Positions 34,096 through 44,330 of a DNA stretch of 64,000 nucleotides are shown here, in pieces. The notes under the pieces are model-generated. The model made no database searches. It was given only the letters and a program-made list of their open reading frames with translations, and was not told the DNA's origin. Origin of the DNA: Paragorgia papillata (taxonomy: Eukaryota; Cnidaria; Anthozoa; Scleralcyonacea; Coralliidae); NCBI GenBank assembly GCA_035771165.1, contig JAWNZC010000003.1, positions 1,174,001 to 1,238,000 of the forward strand. The letters are read 5' to 3'. A program made the translations under genes and the position numbers. Numbering within the stretch: position 1 is the stretch's first letter; each line of letters starts with the position of its first letter.

Positions 34096-35418
34096 ATGGA
34101 AAGTCATATCATTGAGAATAGAAATCAAAAATTTGATGTTATCGTGCGGCAGTTACAAAACATTTGTGTAGACTCCATTCGGTCTTCTAATGACAAAATT
34201 CAAGAAAAAATCGGAGGGATTTTTAAAAGTGCATTGCAGATGATGGACACAAAACGGGATAAAGATATTGTAAAAGGTCTATTTTCTCATGCCACAAGTG
34301 TTAACTTTATCTCGAAGATGCAGGGGGTACAGAATAAAACTGCCGTCATGAACTGCAGAGATGAACTCAAAGGAAATGTTGCAATTTTTCAAGATATACA
34401 AAAAACATTTCAAGTTGTAAGAAACGACATGACTGTCAGCCAACAAAGACGTTTACAGAAACGAATAGAAAAGACCAGAAAAGATATTGAAATGAAGGAT
34501 AAAATTGAGAATAGAGGTAGAATGATGAAGTGCGAAGAGTGCCCAGAACTTTCTAAGGCACTAGAATATATATTTGGTGAGTTTGACCAGAAGGAGAATT
34601 CCGGTGGAGGTTTAGAGGCTCATCCAAGGCTTAAGAATGATATAATGTTTAGAAGCAAGGATAATAATACATTTATGAGGCAAGCATTCGAAATTATAAA
34701 TAGTATCTCTCCCCCATCATTCAACATTTGCTTAAGTTCCTGTTTTAACTACACAATGACATATAAAAGGAACACTGCAAGTGCCAAGCGACACCACCAT
34801 TGCAAAAATGTGAATGCTAATATTTCCTGGCATCATCTGCCCAAAACATTGGTAAAAAATCTTGTAGTTAATCTCCATTATAGTACTGCTAATGTCAACT
34901 ATATTTGTGACAGCAGCGACAAAAATAAAGATAATGTAGTTGTCGACTCAAAAGATGCCAACAAAATTGTGTGCGCCGAGATCAGCCCAGTACAAAAGCC
35001 AGGGAAAACATGGAAGGAAGTTGAGTATCCAGACCATGACTGGGATCAGAGCAGAATCAATGCTGTAACTCCAATGACTCATTTATTTATGAAAACTGTA
35101 GTTACGAAACGAGAAGGTATCCCAGTAGTTCCTTCGGTACAAAACTTGGAATTAAATTTTGCCGATTCAAACACTGTTCTTCATGTCACCTGCTCTGGAA
35201 AAGCTCTTACTCTTATAAATCCATCATTACTAGAGCCCGACACAACTATAAAACTTCTTAACGAAATGTTTCTGCTTTTGTCAAAACCAACTTTAGATTT
35301 CGTTTTCCGCAATCCTATAACAGGATTGCTTAAGAGTATTTTTATTTTTATCGTTGACAATGGCCCAGCGGAACAACCGTCACGTACACTTGTTCAAATG
35401 CTTCTAACTTTCTCTTAA
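34096..35418 (+). pseudogene. Large conserved domain of uncharacterised transposon-like family
   Basis: A 440-residue open frame. Residues ~1-150 are helical and Lys/Glu-rich. Then CEECPELSKALEYIFGEFD, GGGLEAHPRLKNDIMFR, FNICLSSCFNYTMTYKRNT and AKRHHHCKNVNANISWHHLP (about 148-248) form a Cys/His-containing block. KPGKTWKEVEYPDHDWDQSR, AVTPMTHLFM and later FIFIVDNGPAEQPS (near residue 420) follow. The order matches, from memory, large repeated proteins in cnidarian and mollusc genomes. DNGP with the downstream RNFVER (next entry) resembles the second and third acidic positions of an RNase-H-like integrase or transposase, which is inference only. A partial 20-bp tandem duplication (ATGCTTCTAACTTTCTCTTA then ATGCTTCTA) at 35398-35427 breaks the frame. 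Confidence 0.6.
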
Positions 35419-35427
35419 TGCTTCTAA

Positions 35428-36303
35428 TTGTTACGAATCCTGAATCTCGATAAGATAACACAAGTTTCTTTTGCCGAGTACCATAGCAAACGAAACTTTG
35501 TTGAACGAGTACATGGTATTGAAGATGAGGCCCTATCTCGGCACAGACCATTTTCAGCCTACAAACTTTTTAATGACAAAGGCATCCAGCCAGGTTCCTC
35601 AAAACACAGGGCAAACATGGATGAAATGGCTAAGGATGTCACGTCATGTTTGAACCAAACCAGATTTGGAGGAATTGACCTTGAAGCTTACCGGGGAATC
35701 AAGACATCAGAACACATATTTTCGGATGAAGAAAAATTAAAACAGTTCCTTTTATTGTCTGAGGAACGTAAAGAAGCCTGTAACTAGACATACAAAGTAG
35801 TGGAGGATAGCATTGTTTGGCACGAAGTCGAAGCAGTTTCGAATTTGTCTCACCAAGAACAACAAACATACTTGAAAGATTATGAATTATTAAGGAATAC
35901 ACTGGTTGAAGATAGAACTGCATGGGTGGACAAATATCAGGCCACATTTTACCGACCGAATAATCAGTGGAGTGAAGATGCTCTTGCGAGAAAGGAACCA
36001 ATACCAGATTACATCAGGTGGATCGCTACTGGAGGAGAGTTGCATTATTTATCATTCGATAGAAGCTTGTCAATCAAAGGGGACTGGGATAACTGTCCAG
36101 GACTGTTTAGACCAGAGAGGTTGTTGGACATCTTAGTTTCTTTAAATTCAGATCCTCCTGAGTACATCTTTCCTACAATAGCTTCACTTGTTTGGCTTAC
36201 TGAGAGTGAAGTTAGAATGTATTTTAAGGATCAGCATGAGAAATGTTTGGCTGAATTGCATGAAGATCTAGAGAGAGAAAAGTGGAGGGGCCATGATTTG
36301 TAG
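35428..36303 (+). pseudogene. Continuation: RNFVER block and downstream domain
   Basis: The same protein continues after the 35.4-kb duplication: SFAEYHSKRNFVERVHG (35470-35520), HRPFSAYKLFND, GGIDLEAYRGIKTSEH. An in-frame TAG at 35785-35787 interrupts between CN and TYKVVEDS; the frame then runs to 36303 with NTLVEDRTAWVDKYQATFYR, PIPDYIRWIATGGELHYLSF and GDWDNCPGLFRPERLLDILV. Coding constraint is clear because all blocks keep sensible amino-acid composition across the stop. This is a decayed copy. Confidence 0.6.
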
Positions 36304-37136
36304 TCTAAAAATGTTGATGTTTTACAAGACAGGCCTGTCTGCAAAAGGCCAAAAACACCACCTTGTAGAACGTATTGCAGCCTCTAAAAAAGAAGGGCCA
36401 CCAAATCATCAGGATGGCCTTACATACAATGGAGATTTTAAGTCGGTCCCAAAGTCTATCTCTCTTCTGCGGAAATTACCCACTGCAAAATTAAGATTTA
36501 TTCTCAATTACCATGCCTTACCAACTCATGGTGCAAAAGAGGAATTGTGTTTGAGACTTTTTCTGTTGCGGCAAAACAGATATGCATCATATTTACGCAT
36601 CAAGAAAAGGAAGTGAGAAGGATGATGTCAGTGGTATCCACCATCATTTTGGAACAAAGGAGAAAAGCCATTTTAAGCTCTAGCGATGTCTACAAAAAGA
36701 GAACACACCAGACTTACAAAGGAGAAAAGTCTTTCCTACCAGTTCTACAGCATTTGAATCTGGAGAACATTCACACTGAAATGTTGAAACCCTTAAAAGA
36801 ATATTTAACAATTCTCAATTCAGTTAGAGTTGAGAAAAGTAAAGAACTGAATGCGAATGGACTGGATTCTGTAGTTAACAGTAACACACTAAACAACGGT
36901 ACTTATACTCACAGTGAGGAATTTATGGTTGTCGGCAAAAAAGTAAAAATAAAATGGTCTAAGGATGAAATTGGAGATAGTGGTTGGAAATGTGGCTGGT
37001 ACGTACAATGCTATGGTTCAAAGCTTTTCAGAGGAGAATGACACAATTGATGTTATGTACTTCAGTGAGGAAGACTGTATATACTATATGTGTTTCAGAC
37101 TTTATTGCGAGAGGGAAGCTTGTGGCAGCATAATTA
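36293..37136 (+). pseudogene. Continuation: SAP-like segment and C-terminal GWY domain
   Basis: After a one-base shift near 36300 the frame gives LSAKGQKHHLVERIAASKK (36333-36390), and later LRFILNYHALPTHGAKEELC with LRLFLLRQN, two SAP-like helix pairs of the kind that bind DNA. A further shift at about 36610 leads to 36547-37041, with EFMVVGKKVKIKWSKDEIG then DSGWKCGWYVQCY, followed by acidic FSEENDTIDVMYFSEED in another frame to about 37136. This last block looks like a small beta-barrel (Tudor-like) end. Four or more frame breaks show that the gene is dead. Confidence 0.5.
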
Positions 37137-37370
37137 AATTGTGAACTGTAAAATAGGCGGTAAATTGTGAACTAGTTATTAATAATTAAGGGATGGTTTA
37201 TTTATCAACATTAATTAAATAGTAAGTGTATTTACTCATATATATCCATTACCCAAATAATCATTAGGCAGAATTCATAATATAGATATTTAGTAACTAA
37301 ATATTTTTCTTTCTGTTTTCTGTTTTCTTTCACTATTTTATCAAATTTCAAATTTTCTCCCACTTTTGCC

Positions 37371-37472
37371 ACCCCCTTGGATTTCCATAGGCTATTTTTC
37401 GGGTCACCCCTTGGATTTCCATTGGTTATTTTTGGGTCACCCCTTGGGTTTCCATTGGTTATTTTTGGGGAG
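37371..37472. repeat. Three tandem ~34-bp repeats
   Basis: CACCCCTTGGATTTCCAT followed by (A/T)GGNTATTTTTNGGGT occurs three times in tandem with small changes. A run of 14 or so G follows at 37502-37516. It is non-coding and lies just downstream of the multi-module remnant. The rest of 37137-37784 is AT-rich with no gene. Confidence 0.8.
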
Positions 37473-37784
37473 GTCTTTGGAAATTCTACATGTCCTCAAT
37501 AGGGGGGGGGGGGGGGTGCGGACTAAAAATGCAATCGGCCAATAATGTAATATATTGTAAATTTTATCATAGTTTATTACATAATTGTAAACCCACTGTA
37601 TTTTTCTAAATCTAAGATGGGCATTAAAAATTTATATATAAATTTATCTGTGCAAATCTACCCATTTTGTTCATGGTATCAATCCTTAGTTCTTTATATT
37701 CAATATTACGGAAAATTTGGTGAACTGCTTGCTTAATTTGTCAGTTACACTGTCTTGTATTTCCAAGTTGTTTGCAGTGACTTG

Positions 37785-39765
37785 TTAGGTTCCTTGTTTG
37801 CGGTCCGGCAGCTGGTAAGGAAGCACACGGTAGAAGCTGGTTCCGGTGCATGATTCGATGTCTACCATGTCGTTGACCTTCTGGTTTGACCTCGTATACA
37901 GGGCTTGTCCCTTACGGTTTACCACCACATACACTTGGCTCTCCCAGTGCAACCTTAGTTTCCCCGGTCCCCCACGTTCACTTATATTTCTAACCAGCAC
38001 TCTGTCTCCAGGCTGTAATTCAATGCTTGTCATCTGTGTACCACGATACGCTTTACTCCGTCCGTGCTTTGGATTTTGCAGAATGCTGTTTCGCGAGTGA
38101 ATGGACTTCTTGCATTATAGACGTCTATCTTTTGACGTAGTCGTGGTGACTTATCGGTGTAGACTCTGGATATGTGCCAAATATTTCATCCACTGGTAAT
38201 CTTGGAGTCCTCCCAAACAAGAGTTGAACGGAGAGTAACCAGTCGCATTGTTCTTTGTGCAATTATAGGCGTGAACTACCTTATTAACACATTCATGCCA
38301 TCTGGTCTTCTGGGTTTCCGGAAGTGTCCTTAGCATCGCCAGAAGGGTCTGATTAAATCTTTCAACTTGACCATTTCCTTCCGGGTGGTATGGAGTAGTT
38401 CGTGACCTTGTCCTTCCGCACAATCTTTCGAGTTCATGAAAAAGTTTGTTTTCAAACTCTCAACCTTGGTCATGATGTATTCGTGAAGGAATTCCGAAGC
38501 GAAGTATGAAATCATCAAAGATTTTCGATGCAGCAGTTTTTGCAGACTTGTTACGAGTGGGATAAGCCTGAGTGAACCTAGTAAAATGATCCACTATCAC
38601 TAACATATATTCATACAATCTTAGACAAAAGTATTCGGACACAACAACACATTCTTCACTTATAACATTTCATTCTGCTTCCGCGGGTTCTGCTTGAACG
38701 ATCGATGCCTAGCAATCCCCCCCCCCCCCTCAATGTTGTTCACTGTATGAAATATAATGTATTTTCACGCATATTTGCCATTTAGATCCGTCAACATTGA
38801 TTAGGGGGAGGGGTTTTGTTGCTATATGTAAATTTTTGCGTAAACATGAACGTGCGCGTGGCGTGTCCCCATGACTTTTGTCCAAGATTGTAGCTGCCAG
38901 CACTCCTCTCCAGATGTACAAAGTCTATTGAGATGAGTTCAAATGGAGAATACGTTACGATTGTCGAAAGAGGTGCTCATGTGGTAATATTAGGGCGATG
39001 GTCCTTTAGGCAATGGCACACTTTTGTCACGAAATGCGTAATGTCCCGTTGCATGTGCGGCCAAAAGAAGCGTTCTTGAGCCAGCTGTACTACCCTTTCT
39101 GCTCCTAGGTGTCCCATGTCTTGGTGGAGTTCACGATAGACTGTGTGGTGGAACTTCTTTGGTAAAACCAACTGAAGATTTGGCTCTCTTCGTCTTCTAA
39201 GCAGTCCATCCTCCCCAACTTCTAACTTTTGCCATTCTCTCAATAATGCACGTGTTGCATGAGTTTCGCCACGCTGCTGTTTTATCGAGGGTTTCTCTCC
39301 TGCAGTCTTGAAAGCCAGGACTCTTCCAATACTGGGATCGTTGTGTTGTGCATCGCGTAGAGTTTCGACAGTAACTTTACCTCGCTGTGGGCTACCAGAC
39401 ATAGTGTGGTCGAGATTAAGCAGATCCACATTATCTGTCAATGCTGCTATCCAGATTGTTTCCGCTCTGTCCTGACTAGTAATGCTTGACGTAGTGGCTT
39501 TGACCTCCTCATGTGACGTTTTCTTCGTGCAGGCTTGAATGTAGGGGTCTATGTCAAAAGGCATCCGAGATATCTGCGTATCTGCCATTTTATTCAGTTT
39601 GCCAGGATGATATTTGATGTCAAAGTTAAAATCCGCCAACTCGGCCACCCATCGATGCCCGGTGGTGTTGAGCTTTGCTGTGGACTGTACATATGTTAAA
39701 GGATTATTATCAGTGTCCACTGTAAAATGTGGGGCGAAAATACAGGTAATCACGGAAGTGTTCAC
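37785..39765 (-). pseudogene. Ty3/gypsy RNase H end and integrase
   Basis: From 39765: TDNNPLTYVQ and FNIKYHPGKLNKMAD-like end of RNase H. Next is the HHCC-type zinc finger (HQDMGHLGAERVVQLAQERF, then VCHCLKDHRP, near 39140-38990). The core has VDHFTRF with the first Asp near 38600, HHDQG with the second Asp near 38460, and GNGQVERFN with Glu near 38360. The C-terminal end has LQPGDRVLVRN. The D,D,E residues are present, but the frame breaks near 38980 and 38440, and a MITE interrupts the core. It would have joined cDNA to target DNA in an intact relative. Confidence 0.8.
38616..38890. mobile_element. Tc1/mariner-type MITE inside the integrase, 275 bp
   Basis: Ends are inverted repeats CAATCTTAGACAAAAGT and CAATCTTGGACAAAAGT, flanked by TA at 38614-38615 and 38891-38892. 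With the insert and one TA left out, the integrase reading frame is open across the join, so the insertion site is confirmed by its host sequence. The interior contains a C-run (38719-38730) and no gene. TA duplication and these ends fit the Tc1/mariner superfamily. Confidence 0.9.
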
Positions 39766-39889
39766 AAATAGCCCATTTTAAGGCAAGAAACTCTAATTTG
39801 CCTGAGTGGAGATGATAATTCCGTTCTGCTGGTGTTAATGTCCGTGAGCCAAATCCAATTGGTCGTAGATGGCCCTCTTTCTCTTGGTT

Positions 39890-40325
39890 TATATAAGGAA
39901 TACAGATTTAATCTCGCAGACCAGTAAGACAGCTTTCCATGAAATGTTGGAATTCCCCGGGTGCATTCCTTAGTCCAAAGGGTAGCCGTATCCACTCATA
40001 TAGTCCCCAGGGGGTCACAAAAGCTGTAAGATGTTGTGATTCTTGAGCCATAAAGCCCTGATGATAAGCTTTTCCTTGATCCAACATGCTAAACCAATGA
40101 TTACCACCTAGGCTCCTCAACATTTCTTGGACTCTTGGAAGCGGGTGTATGTCTGGAAATGTTTTCCTATTCAGTTCTCTGAAATACACACACAACCGCA
40201 GGTCACCATCTTTTTTCCGGACGCAAACAACAGGAGATGAGTATGATGAACGTGAAGGGCGTATCCATCCTCGGTTTAGCAAGTCTTCAATGTAGTGTTT
40301 CACACAGTGCCCTGCTGACACCAGC
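39890..40325 (-). pseudogene. Ty3/gypsy reverse transcriptase lacking its YxDD site
   Basis: RT motifs seen: YSSPVVCVRKKDGDLRLCV (fingers), FPDIHPLPRVQEMLRSLGG, HWFSMLDQGKAYHQ (motif A with the first catalytic Asp) and TPWGLYEWIRLPFGLRNAPG (motif B). Just after FMESCLTGLRD the sequence jumps, with a stop and frame change, straight into RNase H (IGFGSRTLTPAERNYHLHSG). The catalytic YxDD loop and the thumb are deleted, so the RT cannot be active. Confidence 0.8.
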
Positions 40326-40329
40326 ATAG

Positions 40330-40690
40330 CTTGTGCGTGGTCCATGTGGTCATCACATAACCATTTTCCAACCTGGACTATCTCCTTTTCCAAACGAGAT
40401 GTATTTTCCTTCATGGTTGCTGGTCTGCTTACAGGAAAGGGTCCAGCCTTTCTCTTCTTGGCCTTTGTTTCAGACAAAACAATGACATCATCACACGTTT
40501 GGGTGGGGCAAGTAGGGCCATTTGCTTTCGTGGATGGCAGCGGGCTTGTTAATACGTTACTCATTTCATTTTCACATTTTATTGGTTCATCACTTGATGG
40601 TGATGAGGTGGGAATAGTACTAGATTTTGGTGTTGGTGGTGGGACATGAAGGTTACTTGATTTATATGGTCTGATTTGGTCATACGGCAC
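40330..40690 (-). pseudogene. Last recognisable exon of integrase-type gene
   Basis: The acceptor TTTGCAG lies at 40691-40697, then VPYDQIRPYKSS, which resembles the end of an integrase C-terminal barrel (V-x-x-x-Q-x-x-x-Y). A Ser/Pro-rich linker follows (PPPTPKSSTIPTSSPSSDEP), then VIVLSETKAKKRK and EIVQVGKWLCDDHMDHAQAM. A short helical segment W-L-x-D-x-x-[IM]-x-x-A-Q is seen before Ulp1/SENP-type protease domains in related invertebrate proteins; this is recalled and not proved. The Ty3/gypsy pol begins right after it, so the gene was cut off here. Confidence 0.45.
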
Positions 40691-41534
40691 CTGCAAATAC
40701 ATTAAAATTGTTTTACTACACTGTAGTATGTAGGTAGAGATTTACAAACTGGTTGAGGAGTGGGGAAGAGGTAAAGACACTGTGGGTCTGGGCACTATAT
40801 TGAAAGAAGTGCTATTTATAACATTAGAATACAAAATAACACATGGTTGCCAATGTGGCAAAGTCAATATTCAATTATATACAATAAGGTGAAACACAAA
40901 AATAATACTGATAACTTCACTTTGAGACACTCACTAGATTCAACATATGCAAGTAATACGCGTTGGTGATCGTCTATTAGAACAATCCTATAAAAGATCA
41001 ATTTTGTCAAAAATCTTGTTCAGCTCTAGATCTAAATACAAGGTTGTTACAACTCCATCAATTTTGTCAAGAATCTTGTTCGAATCAGCTATGAATACAA
41101 GGTTGTCACTGACTTACTGACATGTACACAGTTGCATGAATTGCGTCATTGCTTTTTCCATAGTAGCTATAGGCTTTAAAAGCAGTAGATACATGCACGC
41201 CTGGGCGTGCCTATTTTTTTACTAGTCAGAATGATTTCCCATTGGATGTTATGAATGCAGATTCTTATTAATAGACAGCAACTACTGTATCATGCCCATA
41301 GGCTGAGAGTGTACAGTACACTTTGCAGTGTGCAGTAGGTAAATAGATCTTGTACCTGTAAGGACCAGTCCACAAAGCATCCATCTTACCACCTTTTCGA
41401 CCAACATTTTTCATTGTTTTACAAAGGACAAGGTCTCCTACTGAATGGTTGAAAAGTTTGACTCCCTTCCGTTTTCTTTTAGCAAAGTCCATCATCTGTT
41501 GCTTTCCCTGTGCCTTTTCAACATTTTTTTTTAT

Positions 41535-42240
41535 TGTGATGGTGGCGAAAATTCACACGATAGATAACAACGCCATCAAAGAGAACTCGACTAGTGAGTG
41601 CACTATACCAGTTACGTAAAAGACGCCAAGTTTTACCTTGAATGCCGAGGTTATACATCTTGTAGAAAAGACCGTCTATCCATACGGTATCGGACGCTTT
41701 AGTCGAGTCAAGAAAGCAGCAGTAAACTTTGCTTCCATGCTCTGTTATGAAGGATGGACTCTTGTAAGGACATACTTGCGTTGATGCAACTCTTTTCCTT
41801 TTGGTAAGCAAATTGCAAGTTGCTTGGAAAACCCTTTTCTTCAAAATAAGGCATCCATCTATTTAGGATCAATCTTTCAAAAAATTTTTGAAAGTATATT
41901 AGTTAGGGTTATCCCTCTATAATTGTTCTTGTTATAACGGTTTTTCTTGTTTGTCTTGTACAACGATATAATATTGCCCATTGTAAAATCTTTCGGGACT
42001 GTTTCTAATGATGTAATAGCATTGAGTATTGTTGTAAGTAAAGTTATTAGTGCAATACCGCCGTATTTAATATGCTCGTATGTTAAACCATCCGGATCGG
42101 AGGACTTCCCATTTGGCAATTGAACAATAGTATTGTTAACTTCTTCGACCGTAAAGATATCGTCTAAAGCGTCGTAGTCTGTGAAGTAAGACTCGTTTTC
42201 ATATCTCTTTACACAGCTTGTGACATGATTCAGAAAACTT
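41535..42240 (-). pseudogene. LINE reverse transcriptase fragment in integrase intron
   Basis: The minus strand encodes LPNGKSSDPDGLTYEHIKYG and NYRGITLTNILSKIFE (42119-41877), then in shifted frames SKVYCCFLDSTKASDTVW with palm Asp and LGIQGKTWRLLRNWY (41750-41600). This is the N-terminal half of a jockey/CR1-class RT. It stops at about 41535 before motif B, where ATCGTGTGAATTTTCGCCAC also occurs at 10400, before the other LINE fragment. Confidence 0.75.
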
Positions 42241-42264
42241 TCATCATACTCCGGATTTAATTTC

Positions 42265-42400
42265 GGATAATAGGTAGGTAGGTAGGTAGGGATAATAGGT
42301 AGGTAGGGATAATAGGTAGGTAGGGATAATAGGTAGGTAGGTAGGTAGGGATAATAGGTAGGTAGGTAGGTAGGTAGGTAGGTAGCTAGCTAGGTAGTGT
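42265..42400. repeat. (TAGG)n with GATAATAGG interruptions
   Basis: A tetranucleotide array TAGGTAGG interrupted regularly by GGGATAATAGG, giving a secondary period. It lies next to the 5' end of the LINE fragment at 42.24 kb. Confidence 0.9.
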
Positions 42401-43214
42401 AAACTTTCCGGGGGGTGTACCAAGTTTAGCGACATATAAGTTGTTGTGCTTGGATGAACAATATCGTTGTTTCAATAGGTACTTTAAAGAGTTTCACTGA
42501 TAACTAAGACAATTTAGTAAAGTATTTGTGGTTCTCTCTTGAAAGACGTAAGTCAAATATTGCATTTTAATCTTGAAGTATGTCGAGAATATAATGTTTT
42601 CCTCTGGGTGTTTCCCCCCGGTTTGGTTATAATCTTACTGCGCACGCGCGAAACTAAATTTTACAGCCAACAAAGTGAATACAATATAATGGCGGAGACA
42701 AAAGTAGGTGCGACTGACAAGCGATTAATAGAGAGGAGGCGATGAATTTTCTTGTCAAAATAAGGACTATGTGGTCTAATTAAATATGGTCTAAGCAAAA
42801 GGATTATATTGTCACATGTATTTCGAGGTAAGTAGTTTTTATTAGTTTATATTTCACTGTTGACGAATAGCGCCCAGCCGCCCAACTGCTAATTTTGAAA
42901 TTTATAGAGTCAAACTAGCGATTTTCTTAAGGGTGGTATGATATTAGCTGCTCAGGTATGATGAACAAAGGGCGCTGAATGCATAAACTTTCTTAGACGA
43001 TGAACTCAGTACAATCATCATTTACACCTCAAAGCCGTTATAAAAGACCCTTTATTTACAAGTAATATTGGCATTTCACTTGATTAAACTGGATATTCTA
43101 TGGATGTTCGTTGCAACTAAAACCATGTTGAAACCAAAATACTGTACTTGTCAAACATGATGGCTCTGCCTATGGATCAATGTCTCTCATATATGCAATA
43201 TATACAATAAATGC
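42401..43214. other. Intron/intergenic DNA, nothing recognised
   Basis: Only short unsupported frames (for example 42539-42745). No repeats of note. Confidence 0.4.
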
Positions 43215-44330
43215 TCTGTGCAAACAGTCTGTATATATAGATACCCATTGCAGATCATAAACCTTCAAAGGATAAAAAGCAGTGTACCATTCATGCACTG
43301 TACAGCAATGACAAAGATGACCAATCAACCTGAATGATTGTGGATTTTGCCCATATGAACTTTAAGTTGAAATCCTGTGATTCATTCCATTTAAAAATTA
43401 CCGACTATATACAGATAAAGGATTAGTCAACATGAATCGTTTAAAATGGCTAAAAAATTTAACAACAGTATCACACATCTGATTCCTTACTGACTACTCA
43501 AGGAAACTTAATAACATTCCACATGTTCTAGCAGAACGAAGAAAAAATTAGCTCTACTAATGAATGCTCGATTAACTGTTTAACTGAACTAGCTGGGCCC
43601 CCTCTTTCTGCTGACAGGAACGAGGTGTGTTATAGGTAAGTCTTCTTTTAATTATTTACCCCATTTAAAAGTTTACCATTCCCATTCACTTAGTGTCGCA
43701 TAATCTGATTTAAAAATAGTTTACTGATTAACTGACTAATTTTATCAATTTACATTGCAGGTAAAAAGTTGCAAAAATGGCACACGATTGGTAATCACAA
43801 CCTACTGCAACTCTAAAAGAGTGAAAATCAAGTGTACATCCTAAGCAAGTTTTATTCAGTTGGACGTCAACTAAAGTCATGTTGTCAAAACAAAAATACA
43901 TGGCTCTACTGTGCAAACAATCTGCATATAGATACCCATTGCAGATTATAAAACTTCAGAGGATAAAAAACAGTGTACCATTCATGTACTGTACAGCAAT
44001 AACAAGGATGACCAATCAACCTCAAAGATTGCGGATTTTGCCTGTATAAAGTTTAACATTAAATCCTATATGGATTCATTCCATTTAAAAACAACCCACT
44101 ATATACAGATGAACGATTAGTCAACACCAATAATTTAAAATGGCTAAAAAATTGAACTATGACACATTTCATTCCTTATCGACTACTCAGGAAAACTTAA
44201 CATGCCACATGTTCCAACAGAACGAGGAAAATTTTATAAGTAATATTGGGCATTTAGGAAAATTCGAGTGTAGAATATATACATTTTAAGACAAAGCTCT
44301 ACTAATTAATGCTGGATTAACTGTTTATCA
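43215..44330. repeat. Diverged direct duplication, ~400-bp unit, ~690-bp spacing
   Basis: The segment 43215-43585 (GTGCAAACAGTCTGTATATA, GATACCCATTGCAGAT, AGTGTACCATTCATG, ATGACCAATCAACCT, AATGGCTAAAAAATT) returns in the same order and orientation at about 43905-44330 with many substitutions and small indels. It lies in the 3-kb intron of the integrase gene. No ORF is conserved between copies, so it is a non-coding duplication. Confidence 0.75.

Larger units (their letters stand above)
37785..40329 (-). mobile_element. Ty3/gypsy pol remnant
   Basis: Minus-strand pol of a Ty3/gypsy retrotransposon in the order RT (40310-39905), RNase H (about 39890-39590), integrase zinc finger (39150-38985), integrase core (38980-38180) and C-terminal barrel (38033-37785). 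Gag and protease are absent, and no LTRs were recognised at either side. Frames are broken at several points. It lies directly against the exon ending at 40330, on the same strand. Boundary coordinates are approximate. Confidence 0.8.

Noticed and set aside
37320..37520. Possible CRISPR-like or regulatory repeat array (three ~34-bp units)
   Set aside because: The units are directly adjacent without spacers, and the host is a eukaryote; it is a small tandem repeat.
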